Positions 37,544 through 57,151 of a stretch of 64,000 bases of DNA are shown piece by piece. Location of the stretch: assembly GCF_036324505.1 (NCBI RefSeq), contig NC_086349.1, positions 24,514,747 to 24,578,746 of the forward strand, read 5' to 3'. The position numbers and the translations under genes are program-made. The first letter of the stretch is position 1, and the number at the start of each line of letters is the position of its first letter. Source of the stretch: Eleginops maclovinus. Lineage: Eukaryota; Chordata; Actinopteri; Perciformes; Eleginopidae. The notes under the pieces are model-generated. The model saw only the letters and a list, made by a program, of their open reading frames with translations. It did not search any database and was not told the origin of the DNA.

Positions 37544-40500
37544 CTAGTCGTCCCACTCATCGTCATCCTCGTCTTCATCTCCTCCCTCGTCTTCACTTTC
37601 ATCTGAAAAAGAGGACAGATGTAAAGATATATGTGAGACTTCTTTTATGGCCCTCTCAGCTCTGTGTAGTGGTGATAATGTGATATTTACCAGAGGAATG
37701 GATGGCTTTACTCCTCTTCTGCATGACCATCATGAGAGCACCAACGATGCCCTCGCCAGAGTCTGCTGGTGTAGATGGAGCTGTGTCGGGACTGTCTATC
37801 ACCTGCAACACAACGGGACAAGAGGACAGAGTTGGAACACATGCTACACATGAACAGGCACTAAGGCTGCTAAATGAATTGAAAATGAGGTAAAAAATTG
37901 GAGCGTAATTCATGTGCATTAAGTGCAGCATTCACACCGCAGGTGGCAGATTATTTGCTACAGGCTAAATATGTGTCATTCTTTCTAAATGAAGATATGT
38001 GTTTCTGCGTAGATGTTCAACAGACCTTGCCAAAATGTCTTTGTTTGATAACGAGAATAACGATGCGAATATGATCAGTACCTCTGGTATCGTTAATCGT
38101 GTCGCAATTTTACCCATAATAACGTAAAGGTGTTCATTTTTTATTTCAGGCACGGTTTTAAAGAGGCCCGATGGTTCTTTTGGGGGGTTTCCCTTTCCTG
38201 TAGTCTATTATATAGATTTTTGTGAATGTGAGTGGTCAGCTCCAATACATTGGAAGTGATAGACTAAGGGGCGGGACATCTCTGAGCGGTTGACCAATCA
38301 GAACAGAGCCAGCCAGATAACCAATCAGAGCAGACTGGGCTCTGGTTTCAGACAGAGGGTGAACATTAAACCATGGAGACATGTCAAAGTAGAAATACTA
38401 AATAGTGATATGGACCTGGAAATGAGCAGAATATGTCTAAATATGCCTCGTTCAAATTATTGGTGCAAAAATAATAAAGAAAATTAAGTTTGTTTTACAT
38501 TTTTGAGCTTCTTCCCCAGTCGGATCTGATCCAGCAAAGCTCCTCTGGTCTCTCCTCCTCCTCCTCCTCCTCCTCCTCCTCCTCCTCCTCCTCCTCCTCC
38601 TCCTCCTCCGGATGCAGAAGCTGGTGGTGATGGTTTTACACTGGAAGAAGGAGGAGGAGGTGGGGCATTACCAAAGGGAGGTGGAGGTGGTGGAGGAGGA
38701 GGAGGAGGAGGCCCTCCACCTCCCCCTCTGTTGGGTGTAGATGGGACAGGAGGAGGTGCGGTGGAGCGATGTGGGCCGGATGGCGGCGGAGGAGGAGGCA
38801 GGTTGTGGGAGGGGATTGAGGGGGGGCCGTGAGAGGGTGGTGGGGAGGGGAAGTGAGGCAGAGCTGCGGGTGGTGGTGGAGGTCCGCCTCTGTTTGATGA
38901 AGGAGGTGGGGTTGGTAAGGCTCCACGTCCAGCAGATGAGTGGGGTGAGTGTCCTGGGACAGGAGGCAGGGGGCCGGAGCGGCTTCGAGGAGGTGGAGGC
39001 ATCGGGGCCCCAGAGCCCGGGACAGGAGGAAGAGGCCCCTGTCTGCCAGGTGGAGGCGGTGGAGGTCCGCCTGTAATGCAACAAGATATGAGACACAGTT
39101 TAGTTTAAGTTTTAGAAAATAACATCAGCACGAGGTGACGGTAAGATTAATAATGAGGAACATCAACCAAGAAAAAGAACCAAAGTCTAGAAGTTAAAGT
39201 TACCACTTCTGGTTCCCTTTTCTCGAAGTCTCTGCGTTTTTTGTTTTTGATTAGACGCCTGAAACAAAGTCTGGTTCGACACAAGTGGTTTTCACATTTT
39301 GTCCTACGACATAAAATAGGTACGAAAATAATCCACTGGTTAATCTCCAAACCAGTGACTGAATAAACGTCATCACGCCGAACATTAGCTGCCTTTTGCT
39401 TAGCGCTGGTGGCGTGAAGTCATGTGACTGTGATGTTCTTTTATTGCTTAATGTTACAAGGTTTTTTTTTACTGAACTAGTGATGCACAGTGTTGACTGT
39501 GTTTGAGTATGCACCAAATACACAGTGGGAAATCCCTTGTATGTGTAAACCTACTTGGCAATAAACCTGTTTCTGATTCTGATTCACAGAAGAACAGATT
39601 TTACCGCCAACAAGTTTTACAGAAAAGTGCCTTTGCAGTCTGATTAGACTGATAACACCCCAGAAAATAGAAAAAGGGAGCAGTTGAATGGGAGTCTTAC
39701 CTCTGTTCACCTCCCTTTTGACGGCCTCCATGCCTCCGGACTGCTCGATGACGTTGTAGATCATCTGCGACGTCTGTTCGTCACTCATGTCGTCCGCACT
39801 GATCCCGGCCTGAGAGAGCAGCTTCCACATATCGGGGTCGATGTTGTCCGGATCGAAGCCCACATGACCCACATGCCTGACAGGAAGGAAGGAAGGAAGG
39901 AAGGAAGGAAGGAAGGAAGGAAGGAAGGAAGGAAGGAAGGAAGGAAGGAAGGAAGGAAGGAAGGAAGGAAGGAAGGAAGGAAGGAAGGAAGGAAGGAAGG
40001 AAGGAAGGAAAAAGAGAAAAGACACAGTTTTACAATTATTATAAAACATTTCCTATCTACATTTACCAAAGTTCACATGCCTGACATCAAGTGGAAGATG
40101 AGGAACGTTCACCTAAATAAAAGCTATTATTCCAAAGTGTAGAAATACTGTTACAAGTCATTTTTTAAATGATATTAAAACATGATTATTGATGCTTTTG
40201 AGTGGTCATTTTCACCAAGGGATCAATGAAGAACCAAAGCCATAGAACTGAACTAGATAATACATTACTTGTTGTATAAAGTGACCAAAGTTATCAGATT
40301 AATTGAGAGGAGTTGAATTATAAAATGGAAATATTAAAGGTGCCATAGAGTGCATCTATCTGGTATTCTAAATAGTTCTCTGATGTCTACAAAGAAGGTA
40401 TATAACTTTGGATGATCCAAAAAATGTCCAGATGTGGTTTCACAGGCCCATTTACAACCCTATGATTTGGTCCTAGAATGAAACGAGCTGAATTGCCTTA

Positions 40501-43500
40501 TTTGGGGCTCATTTACATAATGATGATGAGCTCTGCTCTGATTGGCTGGTTTACAAGGAGCAATCCATGGCTGCCTCAGAGCCCACAGAAGTAAGTGAAG
40601 TTCTTGAAACTGTGAGACCATGGAGGCTATTGGTATCCGACCTTACATGTTTGAGCCTTTATCGGAGGAGGAAATCGATGAATTTGAAGAACAGCCTGTT
40701 GGTCGGAGATTGGAGAGCAACGTTACGGAGTGGTAAGTGTTAGCGTTAGTGTTTCCAGCAGCTGGTGTATGCAAATGTTGGGGCTGGACAACCGTGTGTG
40801 ACGTAACACACAGGGGTTGTTGTAGTTCGCCCGTTTTACCGCTGTGATGTGCATATTCGTGATTTGCACGTGAAGGAGGAAACAATGGTGTTTGAGGTTC
40901 ACGGTATGTCAGTTCAATGTACCGAACTCTCCTTATTCAACTATGCCAAGGTGAATACAGTTTTCCATTCTATGGCACCTTTAATGTAAATTACAAACAC
41001 TCAAAACTGTACTTTCGGTACAGTACTTGATTACTTTCCATCACTGCTTTTTTATAATTATCGATGCAATAATGTGCTTAATGTTGTCGCTTGTGAAGAG
41101 CTTATTATTTCACTGTATATATTACCGGGTAGATTGTATCGTACCAGCGTTATCCCGACTATATAATTAAACATAATTATTTGTAGACTTGTACTATGAA
41201 ACAGAGTCACAATATTTAAAGTGACTTACGGTATCAAATAAATGTGGCGTAACAAAAGAAAGATATGGTATAAAAAAATACTCAGACACTGGCAGCACGT
41301 CCATCTGCTAAGACACTCACTTAAATCCACTGGGGGCCCCGATGTCTGCTTTGGAGAGTTTGGCGCCCTTCTTTCCTGTCTTCTTGTCCTTCTTTCCTTT
41401 TTTCAGGCCTAAGGAAAGAGTAGGAGCAGGCATCGAGCGGTACCGGGAGCTATGGATGTCCGGGTTCTGGATATCCACTGTGGCAATGTGGAGAGACCCA
41501 GGGGACGCTAAAGGGGGAGAGACAGACGATAGGCTGGTGAATACTTGTTATTTTCTAGATGTTTTACTCGAAGGGGCCCTTTTATGCTAATTCTCAGGTT
41601 CATATTTGTATTTTGTGCCTCTACTGTGACATGAATCCCTGCTTTTATGTTCAAAAAGTGATTTGTTTTTTAACATGGAAGTATAAAGGAGCTTAACATT
41701 GAGTAAATGTACTCTCCAGCACTGATTATTGGTGGTAGTGAAAGTTACAGATGTGTCAAACGCACCTTTTTCAATCGGCACTTGAGGCAGGTTTCCTCTA
41801 TCTGCAGAGACAGGAAACAAGAAACATGAAGGAAATAGTTTATTGTGTGCTACATATGTAAATGAAGTAATGCAGATGTAGAATGCAGCGCTATCTTACC
41901 ACTTGGTGGCGGGGGACGCTGTTTCCTATCTGTCAAAAACAAGCAGGTGAGATTGTGTGACATGTTAACAAATCAAAACAATGCTTTTATTGGGCTTTAA
42001 CATCTCTCATAATTACTTTTTGTTAAATGAATTGAGTAAAACATATTTATCCACATTTTTTTTAATCAATTTATTAGCATTTCCTATATTTTCAATAATA
42101 ATCTGAAAATATTTAATGTTTGATTTATGGCTTTTTGATCCAATTATTGCAAAAATAACTTCATTAAAATTGATTATAGTTTTTATTTTCCAGGACCATA
42201 GTGCAACCAATAAATAATCCCAATAACATATAAACATATTGGTATTAATTGCATGCTATAAATACACATGAAAGCGGGGACTGTGACCTAACTGACCTTG
42301 ACGAGTGTTTCTCTGGTTGATTTTCTCCTCCACAGCATATTGGAAGTCTTCTGCTTCCTGCTGCGTCGCAAAGTTCAGTCCCACTTGGCAGTCCTGCGTG
42401 GAGAGTAAGGAATGAACAAGGAATCATTGTGTTTCGACAACAAGAAAGAGAGAACGTTTGCAGGGCCACTCATCATAAGGAGAAAAAAGGTCAAATGAGG
42501 GTTTGCTTACATCCGCAGCGAAGGTGTGAAAGAACGGCTGTGGTGAGGAGTAAACTAATTGGTTGTATATCTCCTGCTGCCAAACCATCTTCCCCATCTG
42601 TGAAAAAAAACATGTTGAATATTTAAGTCATTCAATAATACTCAGGAAAGATGTGAGCGATCTTGACCCAGTTTTTTGAAAGCCCCCCAAACGCAATGCA
42701 CTAGTAACGTACACCTCAAGACGTCTGCAGACATGGCTTTGCTTTTCAATGTTGCAAACCCAACTCAACAGCATATAGCTACTAAAAACAAAAGCATGAT
42801 AATAAACTTAGATAAAAAGAAACTGAGTCAATAATATGTAAAAGTTTCTCATCTGTTTTCCGTAGGCAGAGGGGGAAATATTTATAGCTTACATTATTTT
42901 ATATTTTGGTGCAGCACCTGGGCCCTGCTGCTAAAAATCGGAAGCCATGTTTGCTTTTCTGTTTTCTATTTAAAGTTCATTAATATTAAATGTGTCACAT
43001 GTCCAAATTGCACCTCTTGGGTCCCCAGATATACACCCAAGAATCTGAATAGAACAAATCATTTATTTTATCACGGTTTGAATATTTTTCTAAAAAGAAA
43101 AACCAGACATGTATTCACAACAATATGACACCACTACTTGATAAATACTTTACATGAAATATAACCTTTTGTTTTTCTTCCTTTCTTTATTTCTTTATTT
43201 TACACTTTCATGTTAATGTGTATCTGTACCTATGTACCCCTGATGTCATGTTTTGTGTGTATATAATGCATGATGTCCATCTATACTTTCTTCAATAAAA
43301 GAAATTCAGAAATGTTTAAACAAGTTACACGTTTAAAAAGTGTTTGGGACTAAATTGGCCATTTCATGTAGTGCTGTCCCCAGATTCCCCAGCATAAATG
43401 ACACCTATTAATGTGAGTTTACCTTCAGATCAAATAACCGTATGAAGTAGGAGCGCTGAAGGTTGTCTTTGACGAAGCACACGACTCCAGTGTGTTGCAG

Positions 43501-44347
43501 GCTCCACACAGAGGGGCTGTTAGGCAGAGCCATGAACAGCTGAGCGACTGCAGTGGCCATGGACTAAACACACACAGATAAAACATGCATTACAAAACCG
43601 ATCAGATCTGATAGGACACCGTTTTATTGCAGGTCATGTAAATATGTGGTGAGGATCCACTTACTTGTGTGCACTCAAACAACATATTTTAAAGTGCTGT
43701 GCTGCTATTGATTTGCATGCACAGATAGCATATAAGAGAACTGTGCAGCTGGAGGCAATGTGTTGTGGTTCACACTGACAGTGCTTACTTCAAGGGCCTA
43801 AACAAAGTCAGGAACAAAGCCAACTTCTGCTCTACTGTAAGACTAAACAACATCAGATTCTAATTCTGACACCAGAGGAGGAAATGGCTCAGCCACCATT
43901 TCCTGCTACAGCTACCTCCTCTTTTTTGATGACCTAATGTCAGCAATCCATTTGAAACTGCATGTACAGCCTTTTGAAGGCAACATATGTCCAAACAGGA
44001 CTGGAATTCTAACAAACTTGATTACATAAGACTTATAAAGTCAACAGGGCACAAACTCAGGATATCCAAGAGCCTTAAGGGCTGAGGCAACATGATCATA
44101 TGGAACAACCAGAATAACCTGTATTATCTTGGACGGCTACACCTTTTTACTTGTACGACAAATACTTTATCAGGAAGTACAAAAGTCAAGACATATACAG
44201 CAGGTAGGACCCCCCCCCCCCCTTCCTCAGTTTGCTTCAACTTACAGCACACCTTCTGCCCATGATATCCTCACACTTCTCATTCTCCTGTTGGCTCAGC
44301 AGAGAGCTCCTGGCGCTCTCCGTTTTAGTTTTAGATCCACGGCTCAT
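37544..44347 (-). CDS. was: Wiskott-Aldrich syndrome protein (WASP)
   Basis: Eleven coding exons with matching phases: 44347-44246, 43563-43423, 42597-42511, 42393-42297, 41929-41900, 41801-41766, 41507-41321, 39876-39701, 39070-38499, 37802-37691 and 37602-37544. They total 1599 nt, or 532 residues (human WASP 502). The order is a WH1 domain (about 16-142; [19 protein letters not shown], then [18 protein letters not shown]), the [10 protein letters not shown] segment (173-182), a lysine-rich basic stretch (199-212), CRIB/GBD (217-285; [19 protein letters not shown]) with the regulatory tyrosine Y267, a proline-rich region, one WH2 motif (461-476, [16 protein letters not shown]), a central region (477-513) and an acidic tail ending DDDEWDD. 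A single WH2 fits WAS rather than N-WASP. The protein is autoinhibited, is released by Cdc42 and PIP2, and activates Arp2/3 in blood cells. Oddities: 19 glycines before WH2 and a short GBD loop. Confidence 0.95.
38158..38450 (+). repeat. CCAAT/GC-box MITE family copy (copy E)
   Basis: It starts AAAGAGGCCCGATGGTTCTT and carries AAGGGGCGGGACATC, GACCAATCAG and AACCAATCAGAGCAGACTGG. It ends near GGACCTGGAAATGAGCAGAA. The middle is shortened. It lies in the intron between the was proline-rich and central-region exons, antisense to the gene. Confidence 0.8.
38553..38609 (-). repeat. was: (GGA)19 coding microsatellite in was
   Basis: Nineteen consecutive GGA codons on the minus strand encode an unbroken glycine run at about residues 440-458, just before the WH2 motif. 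Pure use of one codon marks it as a recent replication-slippage expansion. Confidence 0.93.
39505..39596 (+). repeat. LINE 3' tail (TTCTGA type)
   Basis: ACTTGGCAATAAACCTGTTT is followed by repeated TTCTGA hexamers. This is the standard end of L2/CR1-like retrotransposons in fish. It lies in the was intron downstream of the GBD exon. Confidence 0.6.
39883..40010. repeat. (GGAA)32 microsatellite abutting a was splice acceptor
   Basis: 128 bp of near-perfect GGAA on the plus strand. On the transcribed strand it is (TTCC)n, ending TTCCTGTCAG at the first base of the GBD exon (39876), so it supplies the polypyrimidine tract. Confidence 0.97.
40338..40980 (+). mobile_element. 643-bp DNA transposon derivative with TTAA target duplication
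   Basis: The element starts AGGTGCCATAGAGTGCATCT and ends in the reverse complement of AGGTGCCATAGAATGGAAAA, giving about 16 bp of terminal inverted repeat. It is flanked by TTAA at 40334-40337 and 40981-40984. TTAA duplications are typical of piggyBac and Kolobok elements; the ends do not show the CCC start of piggyBac. It is too short for a transposase, so it is non-autonomous, but it retains a short coding exon (listed separately). It sits in the was intron between the CRIB and GBD exons, opposite to the gene. Confidence 0.8.
40620..40733 (+). CDS. 38-codon exon with splice donor inside the TTAA element
   Basis: An ATG at 40620 opens 38 codons ending in TGG directly before the canonical donor GTAAGTG. 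The peptide begins [13 protein letters not shown], then an acidic stretch (EEEIDEFEE), and ends with [10 protein letters not shown]. Its IRPY-x-FEP start and final TEW resemble the first exon of a large fish protein family often labelled 'P2X purinoceptor 7-like', whose next exon supplies a Cys-rich zinc-binding (ballast-type) domain. That similarity is from memory. No second exon is visible within the element, so this is either a remnant or an exon able to splice into downstream sequence. Confidence 0.5.
41573..41690 (-). repeat. CCAAT/GC-box MITE family, 3'-end fragment (copy F)
   Basis: Read on the minus strand it ends ..CATATTTGTATT reversed: plus-strand AAGGGGCCCTTTTATGCTAA, TTCTCAGGTTCATATTTGTA and TTTTATGTTCAAAAAG match the right end of the family. 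It lies in an intron of was. Confidence 0.65.
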
Positions 44348-44560
44348 GATGATAAATATCCCAGCTTATCTCAAGTCAATGTGCACAGCATTTAAATAAA
44401 CAAACAAAAAGACAGTCGTCCTCTGTTCACTGTCAGAATACTGAGCTCTAGAGTCAAGGAAGTTTCTCTTCTCTGTTCTGCGCACACATCAACTGAAAGC
44501 AGGAAACGGACAACCACTCTTCTCTAACCCCCACTTTTCTTCTTTCTCTCAGAGCACGAA
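44348..44560 (-). promoter_or_regulatory. was: Putative was promoter/5'UTR
   Basis: Immediately upstream of the was ATG (minus strand) there is a GATA-type site AGATAA (44366-44371). On the plus strand there is an ETS-type core AGGAAG (44457-44462) and further GGAA words near 44.50 kb. Such sites are expected for a blood-cell gene but are short and common by chance. The transcription start is not determined. Confidence 0.35.
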
Positions 44561-44917
44561 TGAATGTGTTACTTCCATTTTCAGAGGGAGGCAGTGCAGT
44601 ATGGCTCTTCCCCCGCTGTGACTGCATTCATTTTACAACCACGTTAGTGAATTATTACACACAGCCGCTATGCCTATTGATTTATGAACTTGAGTTTGTT
44701 TTAGTGGTTTTGAAATGTTTTAAGATAGATTGTTTATCACCAGTTGGGAAATCATTGTGTCAAAGCAGCGGTGTGTTTAAGTAGATTCTAAAATTGTGTA
44801 ATTTCTTCTTTTATTTTTATTATTTTAATGCTTGCTTCTTAATTAAGCTATCTTTGGCACTTCATGTGCTGTAACAATTGTACATTTCCCCTCAAATTAA
44901 GGTATTGTGATTCGCAT

Positions 44918-45462
44918 TCTCAATATAAAGGACATGTATCACTAGAGAGCTAAATAATACACAATATAAAGGACATCTATCACTACAGTATCTAAATAAT
45001 ACACAATATAAAGGACATCTATCACTACAGTGTCTAAATAATACACAATATAAAGGACATGTATCACTAGAGAGCTAAATAATACACAGTATAAAGGACA
45101 TGTATCACTAGAGTATCTCCATAATACACAATATAAAGGACATCTATCACTACAGTATCTAAATAATATACAATATAAAGGACACCTATCATTAGAGAGC
45201 TAAATTATACACAATATAAAGGACATGTATCACTAGAGAGCTAAATAATACACAATATAAAGGACATGTATCACTACAGTATCTAAATAATACACAATAT
45301 AAAGGACATGTATCACTAGAGAGCTAAATAATACACAATATAAAGGACATGTATCACTAGAGTATCTCCATAATACACAATATAAAGGACATGTATCACT
45401 AGAGAGCTAAATAATACACAATATAAAGTACATGTATCACTACAGTATCTCCACAATACATA
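44918..45462. repeat. 41/42-bp minisatellite, about 13 units
   Basis: Units begin ACACAATATAAAGGACAT, continue GTATCACTA or CTATCACTA, and end in one of three variants: GAGAGCTAAATAAT (41 bp), CAGTATCTAAATAAT (42 bp) or GAGTATCTCCATAAT. The variants alternate rather than being grouped. It lies between the was promoter and the slc38a5 3' end. Confidence 0.93.
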
Positions 45463-45725
45463 ATATAATGAAAATATTGAATAAATTGAGTACTTGATAT
45501 ACTCATATACAGCCTAATTAATATTGCAAATGAAAATAAGATGTGACGGAGCGGGGTGTACTTTTAGATTGGTCTTGTCTGTGTTTTTTTAAGACGTGTC
45601 ACAATGGATCCTTTGTCTTTTATCTGCAAACCAAATCTGCTTACGGGTAAAAATACATAACCTGAACCTGAACCTGAAATAAGGCAGTGGATTAAAAAGC
45701 AAGTTTGTACAAATGAGACACATAT

Positions 45726-45731
45726 TTTATT
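45726..45731 (-). terminator. slc38a5: Candidate poly(A) signal of slc38a5
   Basis: AATAAA on the minus strand, about 1.1 kb after the slc38a5 stop codon. The sequence between them (about 45.7-46.83 kb) would be 3'UTR and shows no other feature. Confidence 0.5.
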
Positions 45732-46834
45732 GAAAGATATCAACATTCAAATTAATTTAAAAATGTACAGGATGAATAACAAAGTCAAAATATATTTATA
45801 TGTCAATTCTTTAAAAACACCCATAGGTCATTATTCACCATACTGAACAGTCTGTGGGGCGGCTAAAACACACTTAACACTGACAATATTTCATACACAC
45901 GTTTAAATGGCTTTTTTCTCCCCAAACTTATATTTTAAAAAGTGTGATACACCCTCTTTCAAAATGACACAAAAGTATAATCTCTGGATCTTTCTTTTTT
46001 TCCGGAATACATTAAAAACTGTACAAACCACCTCTGTTGATTCACGTGTGATAGTCTGAAATGGTGTGTTTTAACTTCATTGATAGCAGCTGAACATCAC
46101 AAATTGTACCATTTCTGTTGTATAATTTATTAAAAGACCACCTCAGGCTCAGTTTGGGAGATGCTCACTTCTACAGCAGTCATGTTGCGTGTCAGTATAG
46201 ATTAAAAACAGCACATTAGAAACATTTTAAACTCCATGTACAACTCATTATACTGCATATCTCATCTAGGTAAGAGTGGAATGGTAAGTGTGGCCCCACC
46301 CTCACTGCTCATATTTTGCTGATTTTTTGTAAAAGTTAGGGGTAATTTGGAACAGTATTTTTTACAGTCCTAAATGTAAAAGGAAACCAGCAACTGATGG
46401 ATGGACAACTGAAATGTTTGTATATGCAAACATCCGGAAAAGAAATTGACACACTGTGTGGGGAAGTGTGTTGAAAGGATTTTGGCAGTGACTGAGCTAT
46501 TCCAAGCTACACCCATACCCTAAAATTGGATTTCCATTTGAGTCATGCTGTTCCCATTCATCCTTTGGTTGTCTTTTGCATTTCTACACTTGCTTCCAAA
46601 ACATCCTTACGGAGAAGCAGTTTTTATTCAGTCAGAACACTTTGGTTTGCATTGTCATTTACCTTCTCCATTATAATTTTTTCTGTTGTAGGAAAACTTC
46701 ACATATCCTTCGTGTTGTTCAGCCAAACCTTTTTTTTTCGGTTTGGCTTTGAAACAGAGAAGTGGGGGGGGGAGTTAAATAACAGGGAGAGTTTTGGATG
46801 GCATTGTGTTCGTTTGGTTTCACCGTTGAGACGG

Positions 46835-55780
<8,946 letters not shown>

Positions 55781-56059
55781 GCTGGTTACTGAGGTTGGGA
55801 CTTCTTCGAAGTTTGCTTCTGCTGGACTGAATGAATCCTCTTCAAAGTGTTGCCTGGATGGAGGAAAAGAGAAACAAGTGTTTTATGTTTTTGTTATACA
55901 TGCATTAAACTCCTTCACATTTGAACTGAAGTTCAGAGAGTTTAATGTCAGCTTTGATTGTTTTTCCACAACAAACACGCTTCATGCCATTGATCTTGCC
56001 AACTTTCCATCCTGTGTTTACTCAGTGAAGACTGCAAGTAGCTTGTAGCTTTGCCGTTC

Positions 56060-56200
56060 AGGATTCAGAAATAGGAAATTCTTTATGCGTCCCACAGAGG
56101 GTAAATTTACAGTGCAAAAGGAGACAGTACAAATAAATACAAACGTCCCACATTAAATAAAGTGGAAAGCCTTCAATCCCACCCAAAAATCTAATAAATA
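56060..56200 (-). repeat. Retrotransposon 3'-end-like fragment
   Basis: AATTCTTTATGCGTCCCACA and GGGTAAATTTACAGTGCAAA are the reverse complement of a widespread fish LINE tail (..tgggacgcataaagaatt). Confidence 0.5.
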
Positions 56201-57037
56201 AACATCCACGGAATGAAAAAAGCAGCAGGCGTATAAGTGGAACATATAGAAGTAATAAAGTAGGAGCCAGATACCAGTAGTACATATAAAACATATATAA
56301 TTTAAAGTGACAACCAGCACCATATGCCAGATATTTATATATGTTTTACACACAAAATTATATAAATGTGTATATATGTACTTCTACTTACCTGGGCTAT
56401 CATGTGTTTCAATCTTATTCCTGTCTGCCTTAACAACTATATTTCCCTACAGGAATCAATAAAGGTTAATCATATCTTATCTTAAAAATGAAATGAATAT
56501 TTTGCAGTGATATTTCAAAAAGTGTTCTTCAATAAAAGCAATGTCAAAAGTCTGAGTTCGGTGAAAGTAACATCGGTTGTTGTTTTCGCCATCGTTGCAG
56601 TTGCTTAGAGGTCTCTTCCTCTCCAAACCCTTTGAATGAGGTGATTTAACCTGGTAGAAGACACTAAATACTGCTGAAATAGTGCTATTCCATGCTGTTT
56701 GGCAGAAAGCAGAAAAGTGAAATCGCCACTAACTTCTGCTCAGCTTGTTTTCCGTTAACTTGAGATCCAGACATTGAGTAGGAATTTACCGGAGGCTAAA
56801 ACACAGAAGTCCTCTTCCCGCCATGACGAGTAAAATAAACCCTTAATAAACAACAAAAATCAGTGTCTCTGATGCAGTTTGTCAAGTTTGCGCCTCGTTT
56901 CTCTGATCATTTAAATCCTTCATCCTTCAAAAGCTGTGGATTTTATATTACAACAGTTTCTGCCTGGCAACAAAGGGGAATACACCATTTAAGGAGACTA
57001 CATGAAAGGGACCATTACCTTGATTAACATTTGAGAA

Positions 57038-57151
<114 letters not shown>

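Noticed and set aside
38741..39076. Plus-strand frame opposite the was proline-rich exon
   Set aside because: A shadow of the GC-rich coding exon on the minus strand.
44918..45462. Regularly spaced repeats suggesting a CRISPR-like array
   Set aside because: The whole 41/42-bp unit repeats with no unique spacers, and the context is a vertebrate chromosome. It is a minisatellite.
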